DNA of 59,409 nt, from contig CAISUE010000018.1 in NCBI GenBank assembly GCA_903888615.1, positions 1-59,409 on the forward strand. The letters run 5' to 3'. The stretch is from an uncultured Gammaproteobacteria bacterium (lineage in GTDB: Bacteria > Pseudomonadota > Gammaproteobacteria > CAISUE01). The notes under the pieces were generated by a model. It was not told where the DNA came from, ran no database searches, and was given only the letters and a program-made list of their open reading frames with translations. Each line of letters starts with the position of its first letter. Within the stretch, counting starts at the first letter, position 1. This document shows positions 45,891 to 53,942 of the stretch, piece after piece. Position numbers and translations under genes: made by a program.

Positions 45891-46580
45891 GTGGCAGTTG
45901 ACCAATCATTTTTTCAATATTTTATCGATGCCGGTTTTGTGGTTAAAGCCGTCATGGTGCTGTTATTGCTGGCATCACTGGCATCATGGACGATCATTGT
46001 TCAGCGCAGCAGTTTTTTTAAGCGTTTGAAAACCGGCGCTAAAGCCTTTGAAAAAGTTTTTTGGGATTGCGCTGATTTAAGTAAAATGTACACCGATTTT
46101 AATCATCATCAAGCGCAATTAGAAGGTTTAGAAACTATTTTTCATGCTGGGTTTCGAGAATTTATTCGCCTTCGTAAATTACCGGATAGTTCCACTTCGA
46201 TGGTGATCGAAGGTACCGAGCGCGCTATGCGTATTGCTTATGCCCGTGAAATGGATCAAATGGAAGTGCATTTATCGTTGTTGGCCACTGTTGGCTCTAT
46301 CAGCCCTTATATTGGTTTGTTTGGCACCGTGTGGGGGATCATGACGTCGTTTCACGATCTGGGTTTATCAACCCAACAAGCAACCATTGCAATGGTTGCC
46401 CCTGGCATTTCCGAAGCGTTGATTGCTACGGCAATGGGATTGTTTGCAGCGATCCCCGCTGTGATCGCTTACAATCGTTTTGCTGATCAAGTGGAACGTT
46501 TGTCTAGCCAATACACGACTTTTATGGAAGAATTTATCACTATTTTGGCGCGGCAATTGGTGGGAGGTAAAGTTTCATGA
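45891..46580 (+). CDS. tolQ: Tol-Pal system motor protein TolQ
   Basis: TolQ with TolR forms the proton-driven inner-membrane motor that drives TolA. The 229-residue protein has three transmembrane helices: about 15-38 (VVKAVMVLLLLASLASWTIIV), about 135-158 and about 170-195. It also has the signatures LLATVGSISPYIGLFGTVWGIM and ISEALIATAMGLFAAIPAVIAYN. The start codon is GTG with AGGAA upstream. ExbB is the alternative, but this length and motif set and the adjacent tolR favour TolQ. It overlaps tolR by four bases. Confidence 0.92.
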   Translation: MAVDQSFFQYFIDAGFVVKAVMVLLLLASLASWTIIVQRSSFFKRLKTGAKAFEKVFWDCADLSKMYTDFNHHQAQLEGLETIFHAGFREFIRLRKLPDSSTSMVIEGTERAMRIAYAREMDQMEVHLSLLATVGSISPYIGLFGTVWGIMTSFHDLGLSTQQATIAMVAPGISEALIATAMGLFAAIPAVIAYNRFADQVERLSSQYTTFMEEFITILARQLVGGKVS

Positions 46581-47065
46581 TTCCAGTACGTCGTAAACGC
46601 CGACCCATGGCAGAAATCAATGTGGTTCCCTATATCGATGTCATGTTAGTGTTATTGATTATCTTTATGATTACAGCGCCTTTATTGAATCAAGGCGTAC
46701 AAGTGGATTTACCGAAAGCTAAAGCCGCTGCTATTGCCAACAAAGCCAAAGAACCGATCATTGTCAGTGTCGATAAAACGGGGGCCTTTTATTTAAATAT
46801 CAGTGCCACACCAGAAACAGTGATGCCCAGCGCAATATTGCTGGAAAAAGTAAGGGCTGGATTAGCGCAAGATCAGCGAGATCACGCCACGCGCAGCGTG
46901 TTAGTGAAAGCCGATGCGAGCGTTAATTACGGTCAAGTCATGCAAGCGATGGTGTTATTGCAACAAGCCGGTGCCCCTAGTGTTGGTTTAATCACGGATC
47001 CCAGTCAAGCCGAAGTGGCAGTAAAAATTCAGCAAACCGCGAGTGGTAATGCTTGGCAAGCCTGA
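46577..47065 (+). CDS. tolR: Tol-Pal system protein TolR
   Basis: TolR is the peptidoglycan-binding partner of TolQ. The 162-residue protein has a single N-terminal helix with the ion-pathway Asp: AEINVVPYIDVMLVLLIIFMIT, Asp at about residue 22. The periplasmic domain contains VQVDLPKAKA and SVLVKADASVNYGQVMQAM. It overlaps tolQ by four bases. tolA does not follow, unlike the usual tolQRA order. Confidence 0.93.
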   Translation: MIPVRRKRRPMAEINVVPYIDVMLVLLIIFMITAPLLNQGVQVDLPKAKAAAIANKAKEPIIVSVDKTGAFYLNISATPETVMPSAILLEKVRAGLAQDQRDHATRSVLVKADASVNYGQVMQAMVLLQQAGAPSVGLITDPSQAEVAVKIQQTASGNAWQA

Positions 47066-47203
47066 GCATCCTTGTTGGAAAGGATTCATGGTTGGTCGTG
47101 GTTACAAAAAAGTCATCGAGTTTCTTTGATTGCCATGGACATTAGATTAAACACCGTCTTTGAGTAAATTAGCAAAAATTTGGCCCACGGATAATGACAA
47201 TAG

Positions 47204-47794
47204 CTATTGTTCAAGACCAAGCATGTCTTCCCGAAACGGTTTAGCAATCTCATCATTGAATAAATGCATGCGATAATGTTTCAATTCATTGATGGAATCG
47301 TAAATATCAGCCAATGCTTGATGTTTACTTCTTTTCTTATAACTTTTAGCCACTTCCGGCTGCCACCGTTTAGCTAATTCTTTCAGCGTACTGACGTCTA
47401 AATTGCGATAATGAAAATGGCGTTCTAATTTAGGCATGTGACGCGCTAGAAAGCGGCGATCCTGGCAAATGCTATTGCCACACATCGGTGATTTATTAGC
47501 AGGGACCCACTGACTTAAGAATTCCAGCATGATCTGTTCAGCTTGTGCTTCATCAATAGTGCTTATTCTCATGCGTTCGATTAAGCCTGATTTTCCATGA
47601 TGCTTGGTATTCCACTCATCCATGCCAGCAATCGTCGCTTCGTCTTGAAAAACAGCGAGTACAGGGCTTTCAGCTAGTACGTTGAGTTTAGTGTCGGTTA
47701 TCAAAATAGCCATTTCAATGATGCGGTCATGAGTAGGGCTTAAACCGGTCATTTCTAAATCAATCCAAATAAGGTTGTCAGCGTGTGGGTTCAT
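47204..47794 (-). CDS. orn: Oligoribonuclease
   Basis: Orn is a 3'-5' exoribonuclease that degrades very short RNAs, including pGpG. The 196-residue DEDDh protein starts [12 protein letters not shown] (Asp12, Glu14) and contains [19 protein letters not shown] and a C-terminal [14 protein letters not shown] with the catalytic His and Asp. Length is close to the usual 180 residues. It is divergent from plsY. Confidence 0.95.
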   Translation of the reverse strand: MNPHADNLIWIDLEMTGLSPTHDRIIEMAILITDTKLNVLAESPVLAVFQDEATIAGMDEWNTKHHGKSGLIERMRISTIDEAQAEQIMLEFLSQWVPANKSPMCGNSICQDRRFLARHMPKLERHFHYRNLDVSTLKELAKRWQPEVAKSYKKRSKHQALADIYDSINELKHYRMHLFNDEIAKPFREDMLGLEQ

Positions 47795-47841
47795 TCGTTT
47801 ATAATCTACCTTTGTTTATTTATACAGAGAATAAGTTGACT

Positions 47842-48426
47842 ATGATAACTCCTGTTTTGCTAATCGTCATTGGCTATTTTTTTGGATCATTGTCTAGCGC
47901 TATTATTTATGCGCGCTTTACCCATCAAGTAGACCCTCGAAAAGTGGGTTCTGGCAATCCGGGGGTGACGAATATTTTGCGGACTCAGGGTAAAAAAGCC
48001 GCTGCTATGGTTTTGATCGGTGATGTTTTAAAAGGGGTGTTACCGGTAGTCGCAGGGCATTTTTTAGGGTTGTCCCTGTTTTGGTTGGGATTAGTGGCGC
48101 TGGCGGCGATCGTTGGCCATTTGTTTCCTATTTTCTTTGCTTTTAAAGGTGGCAAAGGGGTGGCGACGACATTAGGGGTAGTTTTTGCTTTGAGTCCATC
48201 CTTGGGTTTGTGTTGTATCGTTACTTGGGCTGTGATGGCAGCTTTGTTTCGCTATTCGTCATTAGCTTCTTTAGTCATGGCGATTAGCTTGCCTTTTTAT
48301 GTGTATTCTTTAAAGGAATTGGCTTTGTTACCCAGTATGTTATTGGTGGCTGCGTTGATTATTATTCGCCACCGAAGTAATATTCACAAATTATTATTAG
48401 GTAAAGAAACGAAGATTGGTCAGTGA
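47842..48426 (+). CDS. plsY: Glycerol-3-phosphate acyltransferase PlsY
   Basis: PlsY transfers acyl groups from acyl-phosphate to glycerol 3-phosphate in the inner membrane, the first step of phospholipid synthesis. From ATG 47842 it has 194 residues with five hydrophobic helices and the three conserved loops: YFFGSLSSAIIYAR, GSGNPGVTNILRTQGKKAA and FPIFFAFKGGKGVATTLG. The longer frame from 47785 is rejected because it overlaps orn. Confidence 0.94.
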   Translation: MITPVLLIVIGYFFGSLSSAIIYARFTHQVDPRKVGSGNPGVTNILRTQGKKAAAMVLIGDVLKGVLPVVAGHFLGLSLFWLGLVALAAIVGHLFPIFFAFKGGKGVATTLGVVFALSPSLGLCCIVTWAVMAALFRYSSLASLVMAISLPFYVYSLKELALLPSMLLVAALIIIRHRSNIHKLLLGKETKIGQ

Positions 48427-48452
48427 GGGCGTGACGAATACCACAATTTAAT

Positions 48453-48481
48453 TTGACTTATCGCTAAATGTTCACTAAAAT
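48453..48481 (+). promoter_or_regulatory. Sigma-70 promoter of tRNA-Met
   Basis: TTGACT at 48453-48458 and TAAAAT at 48476-48481 are separated by 17 bases and followed by a GC-rich discriminator (GCGCGC). The tRNA starts 14 bases after the -10. Confidence 0.75.
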
Positions 48482-48494
48482 GCGCGCTCTTCAT

Positions 48495-48571
48495 GGCTAT
48501 GTAGCTCAGCTGGTTAGAGCGCGGCACTCATAATGCTGAGGTCGGTGGTTCGAGTCCACCTATAGCCACCA
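48495..48571 (+). tRNA. tRNA-Met (CAT), elongator type
   Basis: A 77-base cloverleaf including encoded CCA. The acceptor stem GGCTATG pairs with TATAGCC (one G-T pair), the D-loop is AGCTCAGCTGGTTAGAGC, the anticodon loop is CTCATAA with CAT, and the T-arm is GGTGGTTCGAGTCCACC. The acceptor stem resembles elongator tRNA-Met rather than tRNA-Ile2 (lysidine) or initiator tRNA. Confidence 0.93.
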
Positions 48572-48830
48572 CCTCGTGTTTCTCGTCGATTTCATCCTAC
48601 CCTATTTTCTTTGGTAAAGCTTTTAGCGTAAGCAGTTTACAGCAATTTTCGTGTTCATAACATCCTGTAAAGAATCGTGCAATTTATTGAGATGAACTTG
48701 CTAACGTCCTTGCTACAAGCGATTCTTATATCAACGCTGTAGCATTTTCTAAAGAGAGTGATCGGAAGCTTTTCTCCGCTAAGGTTCCAATGGTATTATC
48801 AGGCGATCTATCCCCCTTATTGAGTTTTTC
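48572..48830. other. Intergenic region with a copy of a 27-bp dispersed repeat
   Basis: No gene is supported here. TAACGTCCTTGCT followed by ACAAGCGATTCTTA at 48702-48728 matches 24 of 27 bases at 57375-57401. No good ribosome binding site is seen directly before the next ATG. Confidence 0.45.
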
Positions 48831-49631
48831 ATGTCTTATTCTCTCGCTGATTTTACTGTATTAACAGCCCCGCAAAAAGCGGTATTAACGTTATTGGCAC
48901 TGACGGGTACTTCATTGGGCAAAAGCGCTTTGCTGGAAGCGATGCGAAAAACCGGGGTAAACATAGACGCTAAAGCCGTGGATAATAAGAGTATCACCAC
49001 CTTACTCCACACCATGAATGATAAAAAATTAATTCAAGTCAGTGATAATTATGGCGCAGTCAAATATACCTTAAAAAAAGATTGGTTAAATTGGCCAATC
49101 CATGCCGCTATTATCGAACATACGTTTGAGGCTTATGGCATTGCCTTGCGTGACAGTCATGTGATGCTAGCATCTAATTATTATTATCATTTAAGTTTAG
49201 AACAATACATCGCCCATTTGCGCATTGCATTGTTGCGTGCTGAAAATCCAAAAATTGTCCATAATTGGCTGGATAAATGCGCCCAAGTCGTGGATAAAAA
49301 AGTCTTAAGTCGTGCTTATGAAGTCGCAATGGGCCCTATTTATCACGCTGAGTGGTTAGCACGCTTGCATCCTGATATGGTACAAGAAGTGATGGCGTCG
49401 CTTTTGCAAGGCGTGAAGTTTTCAGAGCATTTTTCTCAGGCAGATTTTTTATGTCAATGGTCATTAAGCTATATCGCGCATACGCCCATTAAAAAATTAG
49501 GTGCAGATTTTGTCTTACACCTCATTGAAGTTTTGTTATTGATGGGGCGCTTAAACGAGGCAGAAGCATTAATTAAAAATAATGATTATGCTGAAAATAG
49601 TAGCGGCAGCGCTGTGTTTATTGCGTGGTAA
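48831..49631 (+). CDS. N-terminal part of a SNF2-family protein (frame-split)
   Basis: A 266-residue helical protein without known catalytic motifs, starting MSYSLADFTVLTAPQKAVLTLL (winged-helix-like) and continuing with helical repeats. It ends shortly after the next frame opens. The last sense codons, roughly NSSGSAVFIAW, overlap by 50 bases the +1 frame that encodes KIVAAALCLLRGNHPQAIDLF, which continues the same helical-repeat pattern. The two frames were therefore probably one gene, as in the long SNF2 proteins of related bacteria. It could be a genuine two-gene arrangement, a mutation or a sequencing error. Confidence 0.6.
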   Translation: MSYSLADFTVLTAPQKAVLTLLALTGTSLGKSALLEAMRKTGVNIDAKAVDNKSITTLLHTMNDKKLIQVSDNYGAVKYTLKKDWLNWPIHAAIIEHTFEAYGIALRDSHVMLASNYYYHLSLEQYIAHLRIALLRAENPKIVHNWLDKCAQVVDKKVLSRAYEVAMGPIYHAEWLARLHPDMVQEVMASLLQGVKFSEHFSQADFLCQWSLSYIAHTPIKKLGADFVLHLIEVLLLMGRLNEAEALIKNNDYAENSSGSAVFIAW

Positions 49632-52600
49632 TCACCCACAAGCCATTGATTTATTTATTTCTGGCTTAAAGACGTTTCGACAAATTAAAAATTATCGCAA
49701 TGCCTTGTTACCTGGATTTCTCGGTTATTTATACGTGATTGCCTGTTTACGTGCAGAAGATACGAAAGTGCGTAAACAAGCTCACACGTATTTAAATGTG
49801 GCGTTAAAAAACATTTATCATCCAGATTATTTACTGTGGACGCAATTAGAGGCACTTGCCAGCATTCAAGCAGGCGATGCCAATGTTAAGAAAACAGCGA
49901 GTAATCTTCAGTTGTTAACGCGACTATTTCAATGTTTATTGTATTATTGGACACCCTTGGATGAATTAAAAAAAGCAGAGGTGATTGCGTTATATCAAGC
50001 TGCAGAAAAAGTGCACTGTCGTTTTGTCATGCTGCAAACTGCTACGTTATTGAGCGATCAAGGAGTAAAAACTTATACAGATCAAGCGCAGTTACTCAGC
50101 GAAGCAACGGGTATGCAATCGTGGTTGCCATGGTTTGCGCGCCAACAACCGTGGGAAAATCAATTAGCGGCTTTAATCAATTTGCCCGTGTCTAAAAATA
50201 GCTCGGTTGCGACACGCAGCAGTGCAGGCCAAAAAAGATTGGTGTGGTTGCTGAGTGCTTATGGTAGCAATGGCATTGAAGGCGTTACGCCTGCCGAACA
50301 AAAATGCAATCGTCAAGGTGAATGGTCGAGTCCTAAAATCATTGCATTAAAAAAATTACCGGAAAAATTCAGTGAATTAAATGCTACTGAACAAGATCGT
50401 GAGTTGATGAGTGCGACTTATCTGGATTCCAGCGGTTATCAAAATCGAGCGCAAGTAGAATTGAATATCCAAAAAGCGCTGGTGTTGTTAATCGGTCACC
50501 CGCATGTTTTTATGGAAAATAATTTTAGTCAAGCGATTGCTTTAGTCAGTGGTGCGCCGGAATTGATTATCAAAGAACAGAAAAATACCTTTCAATTAAG
50601 CTTTGATTTACCGATCAATGCCAACAGTATAGAAAAATGGTTAGTAGTCAAAGAAAGTGAGGTGCAATGGAAAATAATTGAAATCACCGATAGTATCAAA
50701 CAAATCGCCCGGATTTTAGGTAAACACTTAGAAGTGCCAAAGTTAGCAAAAGACCAATTGCTGCAAGTGATACAAAGTTTAGCTGGGGTGATTACTATTC
50801 AATCGGCTATGACTGGCGCTGCCAATGTTGAACCGGTTAACGCTGACGAGCGCTTGCATGTGCATTTATGGCCCTATGACTTAGGTTTAAAATGCCAGAT
50901 TCGCGTGCAACCTTTAGGAGAGGGCAGCGCGTATTACGAGCCTGGTGTTGGTGCCCCCAGCGTGATTGCAACGGTTGCTAATAAGACGGTGCAAACGCAG
51001 CGAAATTTAAAGCGTGAAACCGATACCTTAAAGCAATTACTCCAAGCTTGTCCGATACTGGCGCTGGCTGAAAAAATTCATGATCAATACGCTTTGAGCG
51101 AGGCTGAAGCGTGTTTGACGTTATTATTGCAATTGCAAGAGTGGCAAGCCTTAGAGCAAAAACTGGTCATTGCCTGGCCTGAAGGTGAAAAATTAAAAGT
51201 TAGCCGTTTGATCGATGCTAAAAAAATGCATTTAACGATTAAACACGAACAGAATTGGTTTGAAGCACGTGGTGAAATTCGCGTTGATGCAAATCATGTC
51301 ATGCAATTAAAAGAATTATTGGTGCTGGTTAACAACAGCTCCGGGCGTTTCATCGCTTTAGGCGATAATGCTTTTATGGCTTTAACTGAAAGTTTTCATC
51401 GACGTTTACAAGAATTTGCTCATTATGCTGAAGCGAATAAAGGCGATAAAGCCGCCCGTATTCATGCCCTGGCAGCGAATGCTTTAGAATCGTTGTCACA
51501 AGATGCTGGGCAATTAACCGTTGATCAAGCGTGGAAGGATCAATTAACGCGTTTAAGCCAATTAGAAAATTACACCGCCGAATTGCCATCAACATTACAA
51601 GCCGATTTGCGTGATTATCAGTTAGAAGGTTATCAATGGTTATCGCGTTTAGCCCATTGGGGTGTGGGAGCGTGTTTAGCGGATGACATGGGGCTTGGTA
51701 AAACGATTCAAGCATTGGCCTTATTATTGGCACGTGGTGCCAAGGGGCCGGCTTTAGTGATTGCACCAACGTCAGTGTGTACCAATTGGGTGAGTGAAGC
51801 GGCGCGTTTTGCACCTACGCTGAAGGTGTTATTATTTGGTGCCGGTAATCGTGAAAAATCCTTAAAGCAATTAACGGCGCTGGATTTAGTGATCGTCAGT
51901 TATGGCTTGTTTCAGCAAGAAGCGGAATTGTTTGCTCAAACCCATTGGCATACCTTGATTTTAGATGAAGCGCAATCGATTAAAAATGCCCAAACCAAAC
52001 GTGCCCAAGCCGTATTGACTCTGAATAGTGATTTTCGCGTGATCATGACAGGCACGCCTCTAGAAAATCATTTAGGAGAATTGTGGAGTTTGTTTCGCTT
52101 TATCAATCCTGGTTTGCTGGGATCATTGGAACAGTTTAATCAACGTTATGCACTGCCGATTGAACGCGATAAAAATACCGCTGCTCGGAATCGGTTACGT
52201 AAATTAGTGCATCCTTTCATGTTAAGACGCACTAAAAATAAAGTCTTGACAGAATTGCCACCGCGGATTGAAATTTTATTAGCCGTCGATTTGTCAGCTG
52301 AAGAAACCGCTTTATACGAAGCGCTACGGCAAACGGCATTAGATAATATCGAAAATAGCGACGTGGAAGCCAATAAAAAACCGTTGCAAATTTTAGCGGA
52401 AATCATGAAATTGCGTCGTGCTTGTTGTCATCCCGATTTAGTAGCGCCTGAATTAGCACTGAGCGGCAGTAAATTGGCGGTATTCGGTGAATTAGTGGAA
52501 GATTTGTTGAGTAATAACCATAAAGCCTTGGTTTTTAGTCAATTTGTCGGTTATCTCGAGATACTTCGCAAATACTTAGATGCTAAGGGCGTGCGCTATC

Positions 52601-52980
52601 AGTATCTGGATGGGGCAACGCCCGTTTCAGCGCGTAAAAAACGCGTCGAGGCTTTTCAAGCAGGGGAAGCGGATTTATTCTTGATCAGTTTAAAAGCCGG
52701 TGGCACGGGTTTAAATCTTACCGCGGCCGATTATGTGATTCACATGGATCCGTGGTGGAATCCAGCGGTTGAAGATCAAGCCTCGGATCGGGCCCATCGT
52801 ATGGGTCAGGCACGCACCGTAACGATTTATCGGCTTGTCGCTAAGCACACTATCGAAGAATCGATCGTCCAGCTGCATGCCCATAAACGTGATTTAGCCG
52901 ATAGTTTATTAGTTGGCAGTGAATTAGCCACGAAAATGTCAGCGGCGGATATGTTAGCGTTGTTGAAAGATAACAGGTAA
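49582..52980 (+). CDS. SNF2/RAD54-family DEAD-like helicase (main part)
   Basis: A 1132-residue protein with an N-terminal helical-repeat region, a SWIM-less middle region and a C-terminal SNF2 ATPase (about 670-1130). Motifs include the Q-motif LRDYQLEGYQWLSRL, Walker A DDMGLGKTIQ, Walker B ILDEAQSIKN, MTGTPLENHLGELWSLF, and the helicase C-terminal LISLKAGGTGLNLTAADYVIHMDPWWNP and DRAHRMGQ. It remodels or translocates on DNA-protein complexes; its exact role is unknown. No Shine-Dalgarno precedes its first ATGs at 49582/49588, which supports a frameshift from the upstream frame. Confidence 0.85.
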   Translation: MIMLKIVAAALCLLRGNHPQAIDLFISGLKTFRQIKNYRNALLPGFLGYLYVIACLRAEDTKVRKQAHTYLNVALKNIYHPDYLLWTQLEALASIQAGDANVKKTASNLQLLTRLFQCLLYYWTPLDELKKAEVIALYQAAEKVHCRFVMLQTATLLSDQGVKTYTDQAQLLSEATGMQSWLPWFARQQPWENQLAALINLPVSKNSSVATRSSAGQKRLVWLLSAYGSNGIEGVTPAEQKCNRQGEWSSPKIIALKKLPEKFSELNATEQDRELMSATYLDSSGYQNRAQVELNIQKALVLLIGHPHVFMENNFSQAIALVSGAPELIIKEQKNTFQLSFDLPINANSIEKWLVVKESEVQWKIIEITDSIKQIARILGKHLEVPKLAKDQLLQVIQSLAGVITIQSAMTGAANVEPVNADERLHVHLWPYDLGLKCQIRVQPLGEGSAYYEPGVGAPSVIATVANKTVQTQRNLKRETDTLKQLLQACPILALAEKIHDQYALSEAEACLTLLLQLQEWQALEQKLVIAWPEGEKLKVSRLIDAKKMHLTIKHEQNWFEARGEIRVDANHVMQLKELLVLVNNSSGRFIALGDNAFMALTESFHRRLQEFAHYAEANKGDKAARIHALAANALESLSQDAGQLTVDQAWKDQLTRLSQLENYTAELPSTLQADLRDYQLEGYQWLSRLAHWGVGACLADDMGLGKTIQALALLLARGAKGPALVIAPTSVCTNWVSEAARFAPTLKVLLFGAGNREKSLKQLTALDLVIVSYGLFQQEAELFAQTHWHTLILDEAQSIKNAQTKRAQAVLTLNSDFRVIMTGTPLENHLGELWSLFRFINPGLLGSLEQFNQRYALPIERDKNTAARNRLRKLVHPFMLRRTKNKVLTELPPRIEILLAVDLSAEETALYEALRQTALDNIENSDVEANKKPLQILAEIMKLRRACCHPDLVAPELALSGSKLAVFGELVEDLLSNNHKALVFSQFVGYLEILRKYLDAKGVRYQYLDGATPVSARKKRVEAFQAGEADLFLISLKAGGTGLNLTAADYVIHMDPWWNPAVEDQASDRAHRMGQARTVTIYRLVAKHTIEESIVQLHAHKRDLADSLLVGSELATKMSAADMLALLKDNR

Positions 52981-53010
52981 ATTAATACCCAGAAAACGTG
53001 AACATGCGCG

Positions 53011-53610
53011 TTAAGCAAGCATTTCGTGCGTAAGCAACCATTGTTTACGCACGATTCCACCACCATAACCGCCTAATTGGCCATTGCTGTTGATAACGCG
53101 ATGACAAGGGATGATAAGCGCCAACGGGTTGGCGCCATTCGCATTGGCAACGGCGCGATAAGCAAGGGGTTTATTTAAGCGTAAAGCCAGTGCTTGATAA
53201 GAACACGTTTTCCCTGTTGGAATAGTGGTTAAAGCTGTCCAAACACATTGTTGGAAACAAGAGCCTACTAAGGTTAAGGGGGTATTAAAGTGCTTTAAGG
53301 TGTTAGAGAAATAAGCCGCTAATTCTTGTTCAATCTTGTCAAGGGGCGGGGTGGTGCCGAGTGTGAGGAGCGCATGGCGCTTAGTGATTAAATGCTTGAT
53401 GGTTCGATCCAAATAGCGTTGATCAATAAAAGCTAACAGAGACAGTGCTGTTTGATCGGCAATGGCTAACATTACACCCAAAGGGGTATTGAAAAAAGCT
53501 GCGGTCAAAATAACCTGTTCACCCAATCGTTGCGAGCGGGTTTTTTTTACTGAAAAATAGTTATCCAGCAATGAGAGAGGAACATCTTTTAAAGAAGCTT
53601 TAGTGATCAT
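53011..53610 (-). CDS. ogt: Methylated-DNA-protein-cysteine methyltransferase
   Basis: Ogt repairs O6-alkylguanine by moving the alkyl group to its own cysteine. The 199-residue protein has an N-terminal RNase H-like domain and the C-terminal winged-helix active site: GSCFQQCVWTALTTIPTGKTCSY, then AVANANGANPLALIIPCHRVI (acceptor Cys in PCHRV, near residue 165), and GGYGGGIVRKQWLL. Length is slightly above the E. coli Ogt average. Confidence 0.92.
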   Translation of the reverse strand: MITKASLKDVPLSLLDNYFSVKKTRSQRLGEQVILTAAFFNTPLGVMLAIADQTALSLLAFIDQRYLDRTIKHLITKRHALLTLGTTPPLDKIEQELAAYFSNTLKHFNTPLTLVGSCFQQCVWTALTTIPTGKTCSYQALALRLNKPLAYRAVANANGANPLALIIPCHRVINSNGQLGGYGGGIVRKQWLLTHEMLA

Positions 53611-53942
53611 GTTAAGTAGTGGTTATTGATAAAACAGCGAGTGTGCAAAAAAACCATAAGCCATGGCTGCAAACATGAATTACCCAAAACGCTATGGTTC
53701 AAGCTTTTTTTTATAAAGCTCCCTGACTTTTTTCATGTTGTATCTTAATTAAGGCTGGGTCGACTCACGCTTTGATTGGATCTTGATTGAGAATGGTGAT
53801 TATAAGCAGTAGTCTCATTGTTTGTAATCACCCGTGCATGCTTATCTTCGCCCATTAGCGGTATTGCTGCCTCAAACCACTTATCACGGCAGGTTTAAAA
53901 TGGACGATAATACCACACGGAGGTCAAAATTTAAGGAAGCGT
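53611..53942. other. Intergenic region between ogt and RiPP locus 2
   Basis: 332 bases between divergent genes. It holds a bulged inverted repeat (AACCATAAGC near 53650, GCTATGGTT near 53694) followed by an eight-T run near 53705, which could act as a plus-strand terminator. GATAAT at 53906-53911 and AAGGAAG just before 53943 are the likely -10 and ribosome binding site of the cyclase gene. Confidence 0.35.

Noticed and set aside
51374-51814. 146-residue minus-strand frame within the SNF2 gene.
   Set aside because: Overlaps conserved helicase motifs on the other strand and has no recognisable features.
53745-53896. Minus-strand open stretch upstream of RiPP cyclase 2, containing MGEDKHARVITNNETT.
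   Set aside because: Start-less or 36-codon frame, no ribosome binding site, no leader motif and no recognised homology; could be a remnant but not supported.
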